From positions 1 through 46,439 of the forward strand of contig JAOPVX010000265.1 in the NCBI GenBank assembly GCA_025965975.1: a stretch of 46,439 nucleotides of DNA, read 5' to 3'. The notes beneath the pieces are model-generated. The model was not told where the DNA came from. It saw only the letters and a program-made list of their open reading frames with translations, and searched no databases. The position numbers were made by a program, and so were the translations under genes. The stretch comes from Mycobacterium sp. Its GTDB lineage: Bacteria > Actinomycetota > Actinomycetes > Mycobacteriales > Mycobacteriaceae. Shown piece by piece: positions 24,877 to 33,948 of this stretch (positions within the stretch are counted from its first letter, which is position 1; every line of letters starts with the position of its first letter).

Positions 24877-26160
24877 TCACGTCCGGGCGACGCGCAGGCG
24901 GCATGAAAGTCGGCGCACGTTGTGGATGAGATTGCCGGTCACCAGGTCAACTTCACCGGCTTCGAACCGCTCGACCTTGGCGGCGAACTCGGCGAACACG
25001 GCCCGCAGCTGACGACGAGCGATGAAGGCGCCCATACAGAAGTGGGGTCCGCCGCCGCCGAATCCCAGATGCTCGTTGGGTTTACGCGTGATGTCGAACG
25101 TCCACGGGTTTTCGAACACCTCTTCGTCGCGGTTGGCCGACCCGTAGAACATTACGACGCGCTCTCCCGTGTGGATCAGCTGATCGCGGATGTAGGTGTC
25201 CTCGGTAGCGGTCCGCCGAAACAGATGCACTGGCGAGGCCCATCGGATCATTTCTTCGACCGCGGAATCGAGATACTGCCCCGGGTCGGATTTGAGCAGC
25301 TCCCACTGCTCTGGAAAATCGGAGAACGCCTTGATCGCGTGGGTGATGGTGTTGCGCGTGGTGTCGTTGCCCGCGACCGCCAGCAGCGTGAAGAACGAGG
25401 CGATCTCGTTCTCGGTGAGTGACTCGCCATCGACCTCGGCGTGCACCAGCGCGGTCATGAGGTCGTCTGCTGGATGCTCGCGCCGGTCGGCTGCAAGGGT
25501 TTTCGCCATCTCGTGCAGGGTGGCTACCCCGCCCATCAAGACGGTCATGGGTTCGTCTTCGGCTCCGACGAACTCGTCGTCGTTGATGGCGACCAGGAGG
25601 TTGGCCGCCTCATGCATCTTGACACGCTCTTCATCGGGGACACCGACCATCTCTGAGATCGTCCACAGCGGCAGGCGCATCGAAACCTGTCTGACCACTT
25701 CGATGTCGGTCGCGCTCACCGCCTCATCGACGATCCTGACGGCCTGATCCCCGATCTGGCCTTCGATCTTCTTGACCTGCGCTGGAGTGAACGCGCGGCT
25801 GACCAGCCCCCGAAGTCGTGCATGCATCGGCGCGTCGGCGGGCAGGAAACCGGCGACGATCTGGTACAGCTCTGCGGGCGCGTCGTCGAGCACCACGCCT
25901 TGGCCCGAGCAGAACAACTCGGGGTGGCGGCTGACGTGGCGGACGTCCTCGTGCCGCACGATGGCCCAGTATCCCTGCTGCGCGGGCAACAAGGACATCT
26001 CGGGCGGCCGCTGGAAAGTCAGCTGTGTGGACTCGCGCAGGATGCGAAACGACTCGTCACGCTCGCGCTGGGTGCAGGCCCAGAAGGAGCGTGCGGACAG
26101 ATCGGGAAAGCTGTCGCTGCCGGATCGGCCGGGGCGGTCATCAACGTTGGTGTTGCCCAT
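24877..26160 (-). CDS. cytochrome P450 monooxygenase
   Basis: A 427-residue soluble bacterial P450. I-helix AGNDTTRN (acid-Thr pair for oxygen activation), K-helix EEMIRW with the E-x-x-R motif, and haem loop HLGFGGGGPHFCMGAFIARR with the thiolate Cys375. I cannot assign a CYP family number from sequence alone; the haem loop differs from the CYP125 and CYP142 sterol hydroxylases as I remember them. It sits between an SDR (38 nt upstream) and its ferredoxin, suggesting hydroxylation followed by alcohol oxidation. ATG with GAGGAC upstream. Confidence 0.93.
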   Translation of the reverse strand: MGNTNVDDRPGRSGSDSFPDLSARSFWACTQRERDESFRILRESTQLTFQRPPEMSLLPAQQGYWAIVRHEDVRHVSRHPELFCSGQGVVLDDAPAELYQIVAGFLPADAPMHARLRGLVSRAFTPAQVKKIEGQIGDQAVRIVDEAVSATDIEVVRQVSMRLPLWTISEMVGVPDEERVKMHEAANLLVAINDDEFVGAEDEPMTVLMGGVATLHEMAKTLAADRREHPADDLMTALVHAEVDGESLTENEIASFFTLLAVAGNDTTRNTITHAIKAFSDFPEQWELLKSDPGQYLDSAVEEMIRWASPVHLFRRTATEDTYIRDQLIHTGERVVMFYGSANRDEEVFENPWTFDITRKPNEHLGFGGGGPHFCMGAFIARRQLRAVFAEFAAKVERFEAGEVDLVTGNLIHNVRRLSCRLRVART

Positions 26161-26198
26161 CGTGTCCTCAATCGCGTCGTGTCAGAAAGTCCTTGATG

Positions 26199-27104
26199 TC
26201 AGGCCTTGGTCGTCGGCGCATCCACCAGCAAGGCCAATGCCTCCATCGGTGAGGCGGGCATCGCGAAATCATGCAGTGACCGAATTTCGTCGAGCCTGTC
26301 GCCAACAGCCTCGATCGTCAGGTCACCGGCTGTCACACCCAGGGACTCGCCGATGAATGCCCGACCGACGTGGCCGCCGAATGCGGTGAGGGTCTCACCG
26401 TTGAGCTCACAGGACTCATGAGCGAGATAGCCGACGACGGGTGCGACGACATCGGGTGCCATGGCCTGGCCGAGGCCGGCGGGCATGAGGTCTTCGGTCA
26501 TGCGGCTCAGCGCGGCCGGGGCGATCGCGTTGGTCTTGACATTGCGCTTGATGCCCTCGTGCGCCAATGACTTGGCCATCCCGACCAGGGCCAGCTTGGC
26601 TGCCGAATAATTGACCTGACCGAAGTTTCCGTAAAGACCCGCCGCGGAAGTGGTCAGGATGATCCGTCCGTACTGCTGTTCGCGCATATGGACATAGATC
26701 GGCTGCGTGACGTTGAAGGCACCGAACACGTGGACATCCACCACGGCACGGAAGTCGTCGTCGGTCATCTTGTGAAAAGCCTTGTCGCGCAGAATGCCGG
26801 CGTTGTTGATGAGAATGTCGAGGCGGCCGAACTCATCGAGTGCGGTCTGCAATAGGTCCTGGCCCGCGCCACTGGCGGTCACCGACGCGGTGTTGGCTAC
26901 CGCGCGCCCGCCGAGCGCCCGGATCTCCTCGACGACTTGTTGCGCCTTGGCGGCATCCGCTCCGGCCCCAGCCACCGACCCTCCGACGTCGTTGACGACG
27001 ACGGCGGCGCCGCGCCGCGCCAGCAGCAAGGCATACGCTCGTCCCAGACCGCCGCCGGCGCCGGTGACGACAGCAACTCGGCCATCGAAACCCAGTTCGG
27101 TCAC
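26199..27104 (-). CDS. short-chain dehydrogenase, MFE-2/17beta-HSD4-like
   Basis: A 301-residue SDR with NAD(P) motif TGAGGGLGRAYA, the NDVGG loop, NNAGILRDKAF, catalytic Ser in TSAAGLYGNFG and YSAAK (Tyr/Lys). The insert VGGSVAGAGADAAKAQQVV and long C-terminus are typical of (3R)-hydroxyacyl-CoA dehydrogenase domains of multifunctional enzyme type 2. GTG start with GGAGGG 4 nt upstream. First gene of the P450 operon, with a perfect operator palindrome about 50 nt upstream. Confidence 0.88.
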   Translation of the reverse strand: MTELGFDGRVAVVTGAGGGLGRAYALLLARRGAAVVVNDVGGSVAGAGADAAKAQQVVEEIRALGGRAVANTASVTASGAGQDLLQTALDEFGRLDILINNAGILRDKAFHKMTDDDFRAVVDVHVFGAFNVTQPIYVHMREQQYGRIILTTSAAGLYGNFGQVNYSAAKLALVGMAKSLAHEGIKRNVKTNAIAPAALSRMTEDLMPAGLGQAMAPDVVAPVVGYLAHESCELNGETLTAFGGHVGRAFIGESLGVTAGDLTIEAVGDRLDEIRSLHDFAMPASPMEALALLVDAPTTKA

Positions 27105-27495
27105 TTCACCCTCCTTTGGCCTGGCTCAGTTCAGCCACGCCACACATGGCGATAACGCTCGTTAACGTACACCCGGCGCCGGACGCGGGTCAAGGAGCTG
27201 TCGCTGGTGGGCGTCGGTTTGACCGATCAGTCGACGGACCGACACGCCAGATCATCGCGGAAAGTTATTTGTAACCAGCAGCTTTCACACCATGCCCATC
27301 TCCGAACCGGAGCGCAAGAGCGACGATGGTCCCGGGAGCTGGCTTGCCGGAGGGCAGGGGCAGCTGCTAGAACTGGTTCTCGCAGACGGCCAAGGAGCTG
27401 TCCTGAAGCAGCGGCCAGCATCGAGCCACCACTTATTGCGCAGCTCAGTGCGCTTCGGGAGGCCAAGCGACTGCTGGCGCTTGGGAGGAGCGACG
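27105..27495. other. divergent intergenic region between two SDR genes
   Basis: It holds a perfect operator palindrome close to the left gene. The remaining 330 nt are open in several frames, but I see no recognisable protein, and the SDR on the right has a strong ribosome binding site just before 27496. Confidence 0.45.
27153..27164. promoter_or_regulatory. operator palindrome, TAACGCTCGTTA
   Basis: Perfect match at all ten defined positions of TAACGnnCGTTA; flanks GATAACGCTCGTTAAC. It lies about 50 nt upstream of the SDR/P450/ferredoxin/thiolase operon and faces the divergent SDR. Confidence 0.72.
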
Positions 27496-28398
27496 TTGCC
27501 CCACGACTTGCCATCGACGGGAGATCGGCCCGCGCAGCCAATGCCGCGCACGCCGGTGGCCCTCGTCACCGGGGGTGGCCGCGGCATCGGTAAGGCAACC
27601 GCGCAGCGACTGCACCAACACGGATACGCTGTCGCCATCGCCGACCTGGACCAAAAGTCGGCAGAAAGTGTCGCCGTCGACCTAGGGACTCGCGCGATCG
27701 GCCTACGACTCGACGTCGCCGATCGCGGCTCGTTCGAGCAGTGCGTGCGCGAAACCGAACTCGCCCTGGGTCCGATAACGGTGTTGATCAACAACGCCGG
27801 GATCATGCCCTTGCACAAGCTAACCGAGGAAACCGACGACATCGCACGCCATGTGCTCGACGTGAATTGTCACGGAGTGCTGCACGGAATGAAGGTGGCG
27901 CTGCCCCGCATGCTGACCCGCGGCCGTGGTCACATCATCAACGTCGCATCGGTCGCTGGCACCAGCGGATTGCCCGGCGCCGCAACGTACTGCGGCAGTA
28001 AGAGTTTCGTGATCACAGTTTCCGATGCTGTGCGCCTGGAACTTCGCGGCACCGGAGTGAGCGTCTCCTGTGTGCTGCCTGGCATCGTCAACACCGAACT
28101 CGCGGCCGGCCTGCATGGAATCAAAGGCATCCCCACCGCCGAGCCCGCCGACGTCGCCGAGGCAATCGTCAACCTCATCCGGACGCGCCGCCGTGCCGCC
28201 TTTGTGCCCGCCGTATATGCGCCGGTCAGCCGGCTGGTCAACATGCTGCCAGCGCGGGCGAAAGACAAGCTGTCGCAACTGTTGGGCGGATCGGAATTCA
28301 TGCTCGAGGCCGACAGAGTCAGCCGTAGTGACTATGAGCGCCGCGTCGAAGCCACCGCGACCGCTTCCGAACCGGCACCGGTCGAGAACCTGCCCTAA
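27496..28398 (+). CDS. short-chain dehydrogenase/reductase
   Basis: A 300-residue classical SDR: VTGGGRGIGKATA nucleotide motif, NNAGIMPLH, Ser in NVASVAGTSG and YCGSK catalytic Tyr/Lys, then a C-terminal extension of about 60 residues (PVSRLVNMLPARAKDKL) seen in mycobacterial SDRs associated with monooxygenases. I chose TTG 27496 because GGAGGAG lies 5 nt upstream; ATG 27541 at the edge of the Rossmann fold has no comparable site. Upstream codons to 27292 look non-coding. It likely oxidises or reduces a hydroxylated intermediate. Confidence 0.85.
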   Translation: MPHDLPSTGDRPAQPMPRTPVALVTGGGRGIGKATAQRLHQHGYAVAIADLDQKSAESVAVDLGTRAIGLRLDVADRGSFEQCVRETELALGPITVLINNAGIMPLHKLTEETDDIARHVLDVNCHGVLHGMKVALPRMLTRGRGHIINVASVAGTSGLPGAATYCGSKSFVITVSDAVRLELRGTGVSVSCVLPGIVNTELAAGLHGIKGIPTAEPADVAEAIVNLIRTRRRAAFVPAVYAPVSRLVNMLPARAKDKLSQLLGGSEFMLEADRVSRSDYERRVEATATASEPAPVENLP

Positions 28399-28431
28399 CC
28401 CCGGTTGCCGAACAAGCCGCGGAGAGGCGGC

Positions 28432-29526
28432 CTATCCGGTGAGCTCGGCGAGGGCCGCAAAGGTGTCGTTGGCCAACATCTGATCCGCGATGCGCCGAGC
28501 CATGGTAGCGAACATGTCATCGCCTCGCGCGGTGCGTTCCACGCTCAACGATGCCGGGATCGTCAGCACGAGACCATAGATGGCGTGGGCTCGATAAGCC
28601 ATCCAGCACTGATCGATCGAGAACTCACTGACTCCGAAACTCTGCAGCCGACAATGATAGTCGGCGATCAACTCCCGCTCATGGTTGGCGCGGACATCCT
28701 GCGGCAGTGAGGTTCCGAGAAAATAGGACACGTCGATGGGCCCGGGTGCGGTGGAGATCGACTGCCAATCCACCACGGCGACGGGAACTTCACCGTTGCG
28801 CGCCTCAAACAGCAGATTGTCGAGCCGCAAGTCGGCGTGGGCCAATGTGCGGTGCTGCGACAGGGTAGTGAACCAGCGCTGAGCATGGGGTCCGAGCCCT
28901 TCGATGAGCGAAACGTGTTCGGGATCAAGCCGTGTCGCGAACCGCTCAAGCCATACGGGCGCGAGGTGCTGGATCGCGTCGGCCATTGCCTGGCGCTGCG
29001 CCTCAGCGCGCAACCAGGGTTCAGCTTCGATCACCGGATGGCGCCACAGCGGGCCCTGCAACGCTGCCGCCTGACCGAGCGCCAGGGCGGCCTCGTCCGG
29101 GCCGCAGCCCTGCAGCTGGTCAATGATGCGCGCCGGTGCCAGATCTTCCATCAGCACAACGAATCTCAGACGGTCATCGGCGACGGCAGCGTAGTAGCAG
29201 CGGGGGGTGCGCACAGCGGTGTGCTGGTCGAGCCGCTGGTAATACCAAACTTCCCGCTCGTAGGCACCAGTTGCGGCGGCGAGTCGACGGCTGGCTTCAT
29301 CAGCGCTGGGTATCTTGGCGATCACCGATGCCGGACCGGCATCACCGCCGCGACGATAGGACAACTCAAGGCGGTAGGTGCTGGCGAGCTGCCCCATACC
29401 GATGCGAGAACAGGTGAGGTCCGCCACAATCGCCCCGGCCAGTGCGGGCGAGGAGGCCAGCATGAACGTCAGAGCGGCCGGCGTCAGATCGTCGACGCTA
29501 TCTGGGAGCGGCGGCCGGACGCTCAC
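28432..29526 (-). CDS. APH-family phosphotransferase (ecdysteroid-kinase-like)
   Basis: A 364-residue protein from the GTG at 29526, overlapping the upstream ACAD stop as GTGA; longer in-frame starts lie inside that gene. Kinase-like motifs: SVIAKIPSADEASR, VVLMEDLAPARI hinge, catalytic LAHADLRLDNLLF, and AVVDWQSISTAPGPIDVSYFLG. Paralogue of the frameshifted kinase at 13227. Its position directly after a two-subunit ACAD recalls mycobacterial FadE-neighbour phosphotransferases. The substrate (perhaps a hydroxyl or an unknown small molecule) is not deducible. Last gene of a five-gene operon. Confidence 0.85.
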   Translation of the reverse strand: MSVRPPLPDSVDDLTPAALTFMLASSPALAGAIVADLTCSRIGMGQLASTYRLELSYRRGGDAGPASVIAKIPSADEASRRLAAATGAYEREVWYYQRLDQHTAVRTPRCYYAAVADDRLRFVVLMEDLAPARIIDQLQGCGPDEAALALGQAAALQGPLWRHPVIEAEPWLRAEAQRQAMADAIQHLAPVWLERFATRLDPEHVSLIEGLGPHAQRWFTTLSQHRTLAHADLRLDNLLFEARNGEVPVAVVDWQSISTAPGPIDVSYFLGTSLPQDVRANHERELIADYHCRLQSFGVSEFSIDQCWMAYRAHAIYGLVLTIPASLSVERTARGDDMFATMARRIADQMLANDTFAALAELTG

Positions 29527-30533
29527 CCCGTCAGCTCGTCCCACAACACGATCTCGCCCGCCGTTAGGGCATCGCGACCGAGCTCGACCGTGTGAATGCC
29601 CACCGGTTCGTCGGCGTCGCGTCCGGACCACAGTCCACGCGTGTGGCGGTGCAGAGGATACTCGCGCGTCACGCCAATGGCTCCGTGCAGTTGATGTGCT
29701 AATTGCGCTGTGGAGGTTGCCATCTCGGCGGTGATGCACCGGCTCACCGCGGAGGCTCGCCGCTGGGCCTGCGGATCGGCGGTGTCGGACACGTGGATAC
29801 GGGCTGCGCGCTGCAGCGCAGCTTGACCCTGGCGGACGTGGATCGCCATCTGCGCCAATACAGCAGCTACGGCCGGTACGTCAGCCAACGGCGCACCGAA
29901 CTGCTCGCGTTCGCGCACGTAGCGGCGTGTCAGGTCGTAGGCAGCGCGGGCGTGGCCGACAAGTTCCGCCGATCGGCAGATGCCGATCCTTGCCAGGACC
30001 TGCGCGGCATCGACCGACGGTACCGGTGAGCTGACCGCCGTGTGGTCGAACCGCAAGGTGCTTATGGGCCGTCCGGCCAGGTCGACACCATGCTCGTGTG
30101 AGCTGCCCGCCGCGTCGCTGTCGACCACGAGGACGTTGCTGCCCAGCACGATGACTAACCGGGCGGCCAGGGCGCCGTAGCCGACGTTGGCTATCTCGCC
30201 ACTGAGTCGCCGCTCATCCAGGGTGGCGGAAGTCGGCGCAACCGCGACGGTCGCGAAATGTGTTGGCGTAGGCGGTTGTTGTAGCGCCGCGGCTGCGGTG
30301 GCGGCCTCGACGATCGGTGTGGCGATCCCGGCGTATGCCAGCTCGGTGATCACGGTGAGTAGGTCGGTGAAGTGACCACCTGGGCCGCCGCAGTCCTCCG
30401 GCAAACCGACCGCGGCCAATCCGAGGCCACAGACGGTTCCCCACAGTGGGCTGTGTTGGCCGTCGATGGGTTCTGGCTGCCGTGTGGCCAGGTCGGCGAT
30501 GAGGCCGACCAGCTCGCGCTCCAGCTCGCTCAT
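29523..30533 (-). CDS. acyl-CoA dehydrogenase, beta-type subunit
   Basis: 336 residues. ACAD fold with a weakly conserved middle domain (it lacks the T-E-P-x-A-G-S FAD motif) but a standard C-terminal helical domain (RYVREREQFGAPLADVPAVAAVLAQM, LHGAIGVTREYPLHRHTR). This matches the non-catalytic partner of alpha2-beta2 FadE enzymes known from steroid side-chain degradation. It overlaps the catalytic subunit gene by ATGA, strong evidence for a heteromer. No obvious catalytic Glu. Confidence 0.85.
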   Translation of the reverse strand: MSELERELVGLIADLATRQPEPIDGQHSPLWGTVCGLGLAAVGLPEDCGGPGGHFTDLLTVITELAYAGIATPIVEAATAAAALQQPPTPTHFATVAVAPTSATLDERRLSGEIANVGYGALAARLVIVLGSNVLVVDSDAAGSSHEHGVDLAGRPISTLRFDHTAVSSPVPSVDAAQVLARIGICRSAELVGHARAAYDLTRRYVREREQFGAPLADVPAVAAVLAQMAIHVRQGQAALQRAARIHVSDTADPQAQRRASAVSRCITAEMATSTAQLAHQLHGAIGVTREYPLHRHTRGLWSGRDADEPVGIHTVELGRDALTAGEIVLWDELTG

Positions 30534-31642
30534 CGGCGTGCCTCAGCTTTGGCGACGATCGACAGCAGAACATCGGAGGCGCCACCGCGAATACTGAATC
30601 CCGGCGAGGCCAACAGAGCCTGGTCGTAGAGCCCGCGAAACGCGCTGCGCGAGGCTTGGGCCTGCCGTGCGCACTCGATCACGTCGATTTCAAAGCGTGT
30701 GCCCAGCCACTTCAACTCGGCTGCCTGGGTGATCGGTGCTTCTCCCCGGTCGAACGCATCGGCAAGGTCCCAGCACATCTGGCGAAGAGTGGCCAACCGC
30801 GCGACGAGGTGGCCCACCTTCTGTATCAAGTCCTCCGAGCCGGCCTGGCGCGCCAATTCTGTGCAGGCCACCAACAAGGGATAGGTGCTCAGGACACGTT
30901 CGGGACCGCCGCGCTCGAAGGAGAGCTGCTCGATCACCTGACGCCACCCGTTGCCCACGGTGCCGACGACGCGGTGGTCCGGTGTGAACACGTCGGTCAA
31001 TGTCAGCTCGTTGAAGTGGTGTTCACCCGACATGTCCACGATCGGGTTGACCTCGACACCCTCGCTGTTGATGTCGATGACGAACTCGGTCAACCCGTCA
31101 TGCTTGCGTCCGGTCGCGTCGGTGCGCGCGAGCACGTAGGCGTGGGTGGCCAGGTGGGCGTTGCTCGTCCAGGTCTTGCGCCCGGAGATCCGCCAACCGC
31201 CGGGCACCGGTTTGGCGCTGGTGCGCACGGCCGCCAGGTCCGATCCCGCTTCCGGTTCGCTCATCCCCAGGCAGAAGAAGAAATCGGCCGAGGTGATGCC
31301 CGGCAGGATCTCGTCTTGCAACTCGGAGGTGCCGTGACGCAGGATTGCTGGGCCGATCTGGCGGTCGGCGATCCAGTGCGCGGCCACCGGCGCACCGGCT
31401 CGGAGCAGTTCCTCGGTGACCACGAGCCGGGCTTTGGCGTCGAGTTCGGCGCCGCCGAACTGCCGTGGCCACGTCAGGCCGATCAAACCCCTGGTTGCCA
31501 GTTCCTTACTGAATTCGGGGTCGGCCGAGCGCAGCCAGCAGTCACAGCGCGGCGTGTAACGCCCGCTGCTGAGCCAGTCCGCAGTGAGCGCACGCACCGT
31601 GTGCCGCAGGTCATCGAAGTTGCTGTGCTGGCGCGTCACCAC
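30530..31642 (-). CDS. acyl-CoA dehydrogenase, alpha-type subunit
   Basis: 370 residues. FAD/acyl-CoA domain with FCLGMSEPEAGSDLAAVRT and WRISGRKTWTSNAHLATH; the segment LSFERGGPERVL carries the Glu expected as catalytic base in the isovaleryl-CoA dehydrogenase position, while the C-terminus ends IRGGASDVLLSIVA with no Y-E-G motif. GTG start with a GGCAGGAGG site. Pairs with the adjacent beta-type subunit to introduce an alpha,beta double bond in a bulky acyl-CoA (inference from the paired-FadE family). Confidence 0.88.
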   Translation of the reverse strand: MVTRQHSNFDDLRHTVRALTADWLSSGRYTPRCDCWLRSADPEFSKELATRGLIGLTWPRQFGGAELDAKARLVVTEELLRAGAPVAAHWIADRQIGPAILRHGTSELQDEILPGITSADFFFCLGMSEPEAGSDLAAVRTSAKPVPGGWRISGRKTWTSNAHLATHAYVLARTDATGRKHDGLTEFVIDINSEGVEVNPIVDMSGEHHFNELTLTDVFTPDHRVVGTVGNGWRQVIEQLSFERGGPERVLSTYPLLVACTELARQAGSEDLIQKVGHLVARLATLRQMCWDLADAFDRGEAPITQAAELKWLGTRFEIDVIECARQAQASRSAFRGLYDQALLASPGFSIRGGASDVLLSIVAKAEARR

Positions 31643-31679
31643 CGCGGTCCTCCTGCCAGTTGGTCGAGCAGCACTACGG

Positions 31680-32504
31680 TCACTGTCGGTGAAACACCGG
31701 CGCGCGACGCTGTTGAGCTGCCTGCACTCCTTCAGCGAAGTCAGCAGTCAATCGCAGCTGTGCCTGCTCGGCGCGTTCGTGTTCGGTGGCTGCACGCACT
31801 TGCTCGAGCAGGTCCTGGCGCAGGGTGGCGCGGATGCTCTCCACCGCCAACGGCGCCGCGGCGGCGATTTCGGTCGCGAACGCGATGGCGTCGAGGCGAA
31901 GTGTCGCCGGTTCGGCGAGGCGATCGACCAGCCCTATCCGCAACGCCTCGGTAGCGTCAACCGCGCGGCCGCTGATCAGCAGTTCGGCAGCGCGCTGGGC
32001 TCCGATCACCCGCGGCAACGTCACCGATAGGCCGAAGCCGTGGTGAAAGCCCAGCCGGGAGAAGTTGGCCGCCAGCCGCGCCCGAGTGGACGCGACGCGA
32101 AAGTCCGCGGACATCGCAAGGCCGAGTCCGCCCCCGATGGCCGCGCCCTGGATGGCGGCCACCACCGGTTTGCGTACCGCGAACAGCCGCACCGCTGCTG
32201 CATAAAGATCGCGCGCGCCCGCGTCTGCGGAAATCTCGCCCGCCCCGCTCTGGCCGCCAAAGTCAGCTCCGGCGCAGAAGTGCTTCCCGTCAGCGGCCAG
32301 CACGATCGCGCGCACTTCGCGCCGCGAATCGAGATTGCCGTACACCTCGGCCAGATCGGTGATCAGGTCGACGTCGAAGTAATTGTTGGGCGGCCGGCAT
32401 ATCTCGACCACCGCGACGTGCTGATCGACAATGCTCACAGCCAGGTCGCCGAGATGTGTCTGCTCGTTTCCGTATCCGGTTGTCCCCGGAGAGGTTTCGG
32501 TCAT
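31680..32504 (-). CDS. enoyl-CoA hydratase/isomerase (crotonase family)
   Basis: 274 residues from the ATG at 32504, chosen for GGGAAGGG 6 nt upstream; an ATG at 32534 overlapping the ACAD stop would add 10 residues. Crotonase core: HFCAGADFGGQ oxyanion hole strand and AIQGAAIGGGLGLAMSADFRVAS. In the active-site helix (SRLGFHHGFGLSVTLPRVIG) neither of the two hydratase glutamates is obvious, so isomerase or hydrolase chemistry is possible. Located between two ACAD genes. Confidence 0.87.
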   Translation of the reverse strand: MTETSPGTTGYGNEQTHLGDLAVSIVDQHVAVVEICRPPNNYFDVDLITDLAEVYGNLDSRREVRAIVLAADGKHFCAGADFGGQSGAGEISADAGARDLYAAAVRLFAVRKPVVAAIQGAAIGGGLGLAMSADFRVASTRARLAANFSRLGFHHGFGLSVTLPRVIGAQRAAELLISGRAVDATEALRIGLVDRLAEPATLRLDAIAFATEIAAAAPLAVESIRATLRQDLLEQVRAATEHERAEQAQLRLTADFAEGVQAAQQRRAPVFHRQ

Positions 32505-32527
32505 GTATGGCCCTTCCCGTGCGGTGT

Positions 32528-33649
32528 TCACCATCCGCGGTCCTGCGCGATGATGACCTTCATGATTTCGCTGGACCCGCCGAAGATGCGCGTGACCCTG
32601 GCGTCGAGGTGTCCGCGACCAACCAGCGAGGAGGCGCTGCAGTGGCTGACTCCAAGGGCCGATAGGCACCCGTCGAGGACGCGACCCTGCAGCTCCGTGC
32701 AGTACAGCTTGACCGCTGCGGCGTCGGCTCCGCTGAGGGTGCCGGCCACCACGCCCTCGATCGCCTTGTCTGCCAACGCCTGGCCCGCGTCGGTCTCGGC
32801 GGCCAGCGCTGACAATTTGAAGCGCACCGGCTGGGTCAAACGTCGTCCCTCCAAGCACCGCTGGGTTTCGGTCAGCGCGGCCACCGCCGCGGCCTGGGAG
32901 CTGACCGCGATCGACACCCGCTCTTGAGCCAGGTTGGATGTCAGGTAGTCAAATCCCCGGTGTTCTTCACCAAGCAGGTTGTCCACCGGCACCCGCATGT
33001 CGCGGAACGCCAGCTCGGCCAAGTCCTGAGCGTGCAGACCGAGCTTGTCGAGTCGGCGTCCCCGCTCGAATCCCGGCATGTCGGTTTCCACGACGAGCAG
33101 GCTGATTCCGCGGCGGCCTGTGCCCGGGTCCGTCTTGACTGCCAGCACCACAAGATCCGCAGCGGCACCGTTGGAGATGAATGTCTTGGCGCCGTTGACG
33201 ATGAAGTGGCTCCCGTCACGCACCGCGCGGGTGGACATGGCCTTGAGGTCAGATCCTGCCCCTGGTTCTGACAGCGCGAGAGCAACGACCGCGTCGCCGG
33301 CGGTGAGTCGCGGAATCCAGCGCCGCTTCTGACTGTCGGTGCCGAACCGCAAGAAATAGGGCATGCAGATGTCGGTGTGTACCCGAAGTCCGCCCAGCGC
33401 CAAGCCAAGCCGCTGACTTTCCTCGCTCACTACAGCGCTGTGGCGAAAGTCTGAACCCACCATCCCACCGAGGTGCGCGGGAACGCCGATCCCTAATACG
33501 CCCACCTCGGCCGCCCTCTTCCAAAAGCTGCGCGGAGGACGTCCCTCGACTTCCCACGACGAAAACAGCGGTGCGACCTCATTGCTGAAGAACTGGCCGA
33601 CCTCGTCACGAAAGCGGTCGTGCGCCGCAGTGAAGACGGTGCGTCGCAC
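32528..33649 (-). CDS. acyl-CoA dehydrogenase (FadE family)
   Basis: About 373 residues from the GTG at 33649, with CAGGAAGG about 10 nt upstream; upstream frame to 33712 lacks family similarity. FAD motif LALSEPGAGSDLKAM, FIVNGAKTFISNGAAADL, SNLAQERVSIAVS (Glu in the isovaleryl-CoA dehydrogenase-like base position) and RIFGGSSEIMKVIIA at the C-terminus. Full-length homotetramer-type ACAD. First gene of the 33649-28432 operon, downstream of an operator palindrome. Confidence 0.88.
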   Translation of the reverse strand: MRRTVFTAAHDRFRDEVGQFFSNEVAPLFSSWEVEGRPPRSFWKRAAEVGVLGIGVPAHLGGMVGSDFRHSAVVSEESQRLGLALGGLRVHTDICMPYFLRFGTDSQKRRWIPRLTAGDAVVALALSEPGAGSDLKAMSTRAVRDGSHFIVNGAKTFISNGAAADLVVLAVKTDPGTGRRGISLLVVETDMPGFERGRRLDKLGLHAQDLAELAFRDMRVPVDNLLGEEHRGFDYLTSNLAQERVSIAVSSQAAAVAALTETQRCLEGRRLTQPVRFKLSALAAETDAGQALADKAIEGVVAGTLSGADAAAVKLYCTELQGRVLDGCLSALGVSHCSASSLVGRGHLDARVTRIFGGSSEIMKVIIAQDRGW

Positions 33650-33723
33650 GGGTTTGTGCCTTCCTGCTGTGTCACCGGCGTGGTTGCCGCCCCTGCATAA
33701 TAAGCGATGCATCCATCCGATGT

Positions 33724-33735
33724 AAACGATCGTTA
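33724..33735. promoter_or_regulatory. operator palindrome, AAACGATCGTTA
   Basis: Core AACGATCGTT is a perfect palindrome, flanked as GTAAACGATCGTTATAC. It lies about 75 nt upstream of the ACAD operon reading left. Confidence 0.68.
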
Positions 33736-33894
33736 TACATTTGAAGAAACGGTATCATAGCCAACTACTCATCATCCGGGCGCGCCGATTACCCTTGATG
33801 AACAAGCGTAGATACGCATGACGATGGGCATTTACCTGCCTTTGGTGAAGATCTTGCAGCGGCTGGCGCCGCGCCGCGGCTTGCCTCCCAGTGC

Positions 33895-33906
33895 TAACGA
33901 TAGCTA
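33895..33906. promoter_or_regulatory. degenerate operator-like palindrome, TAACGATAGCTA
   Basis: Eight of ten defined consensus positions. It lies about 45 nt upstream of the right-reading crotonase, so it may give that gene its own control. Confidence 0.45.
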
Positions 33907-33948
33907 ACGTTGCTGATCATTCAAGACATCCGACCGGCAGGAGAGTCC

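Noticed and set aside
24877-26160. Assigning the P450 to CYP125 or CYP142
   Set aside because: The haem-binding loop and overall sequence differ from those enzymes as I recall them; a database comparison would be needed.
28416-28431. Short GCCGC/GCGGC stem between convergent genes as a terminator
   Set aside because: Only five base pairs and no T tract; common by chance in GC-rich DNA.
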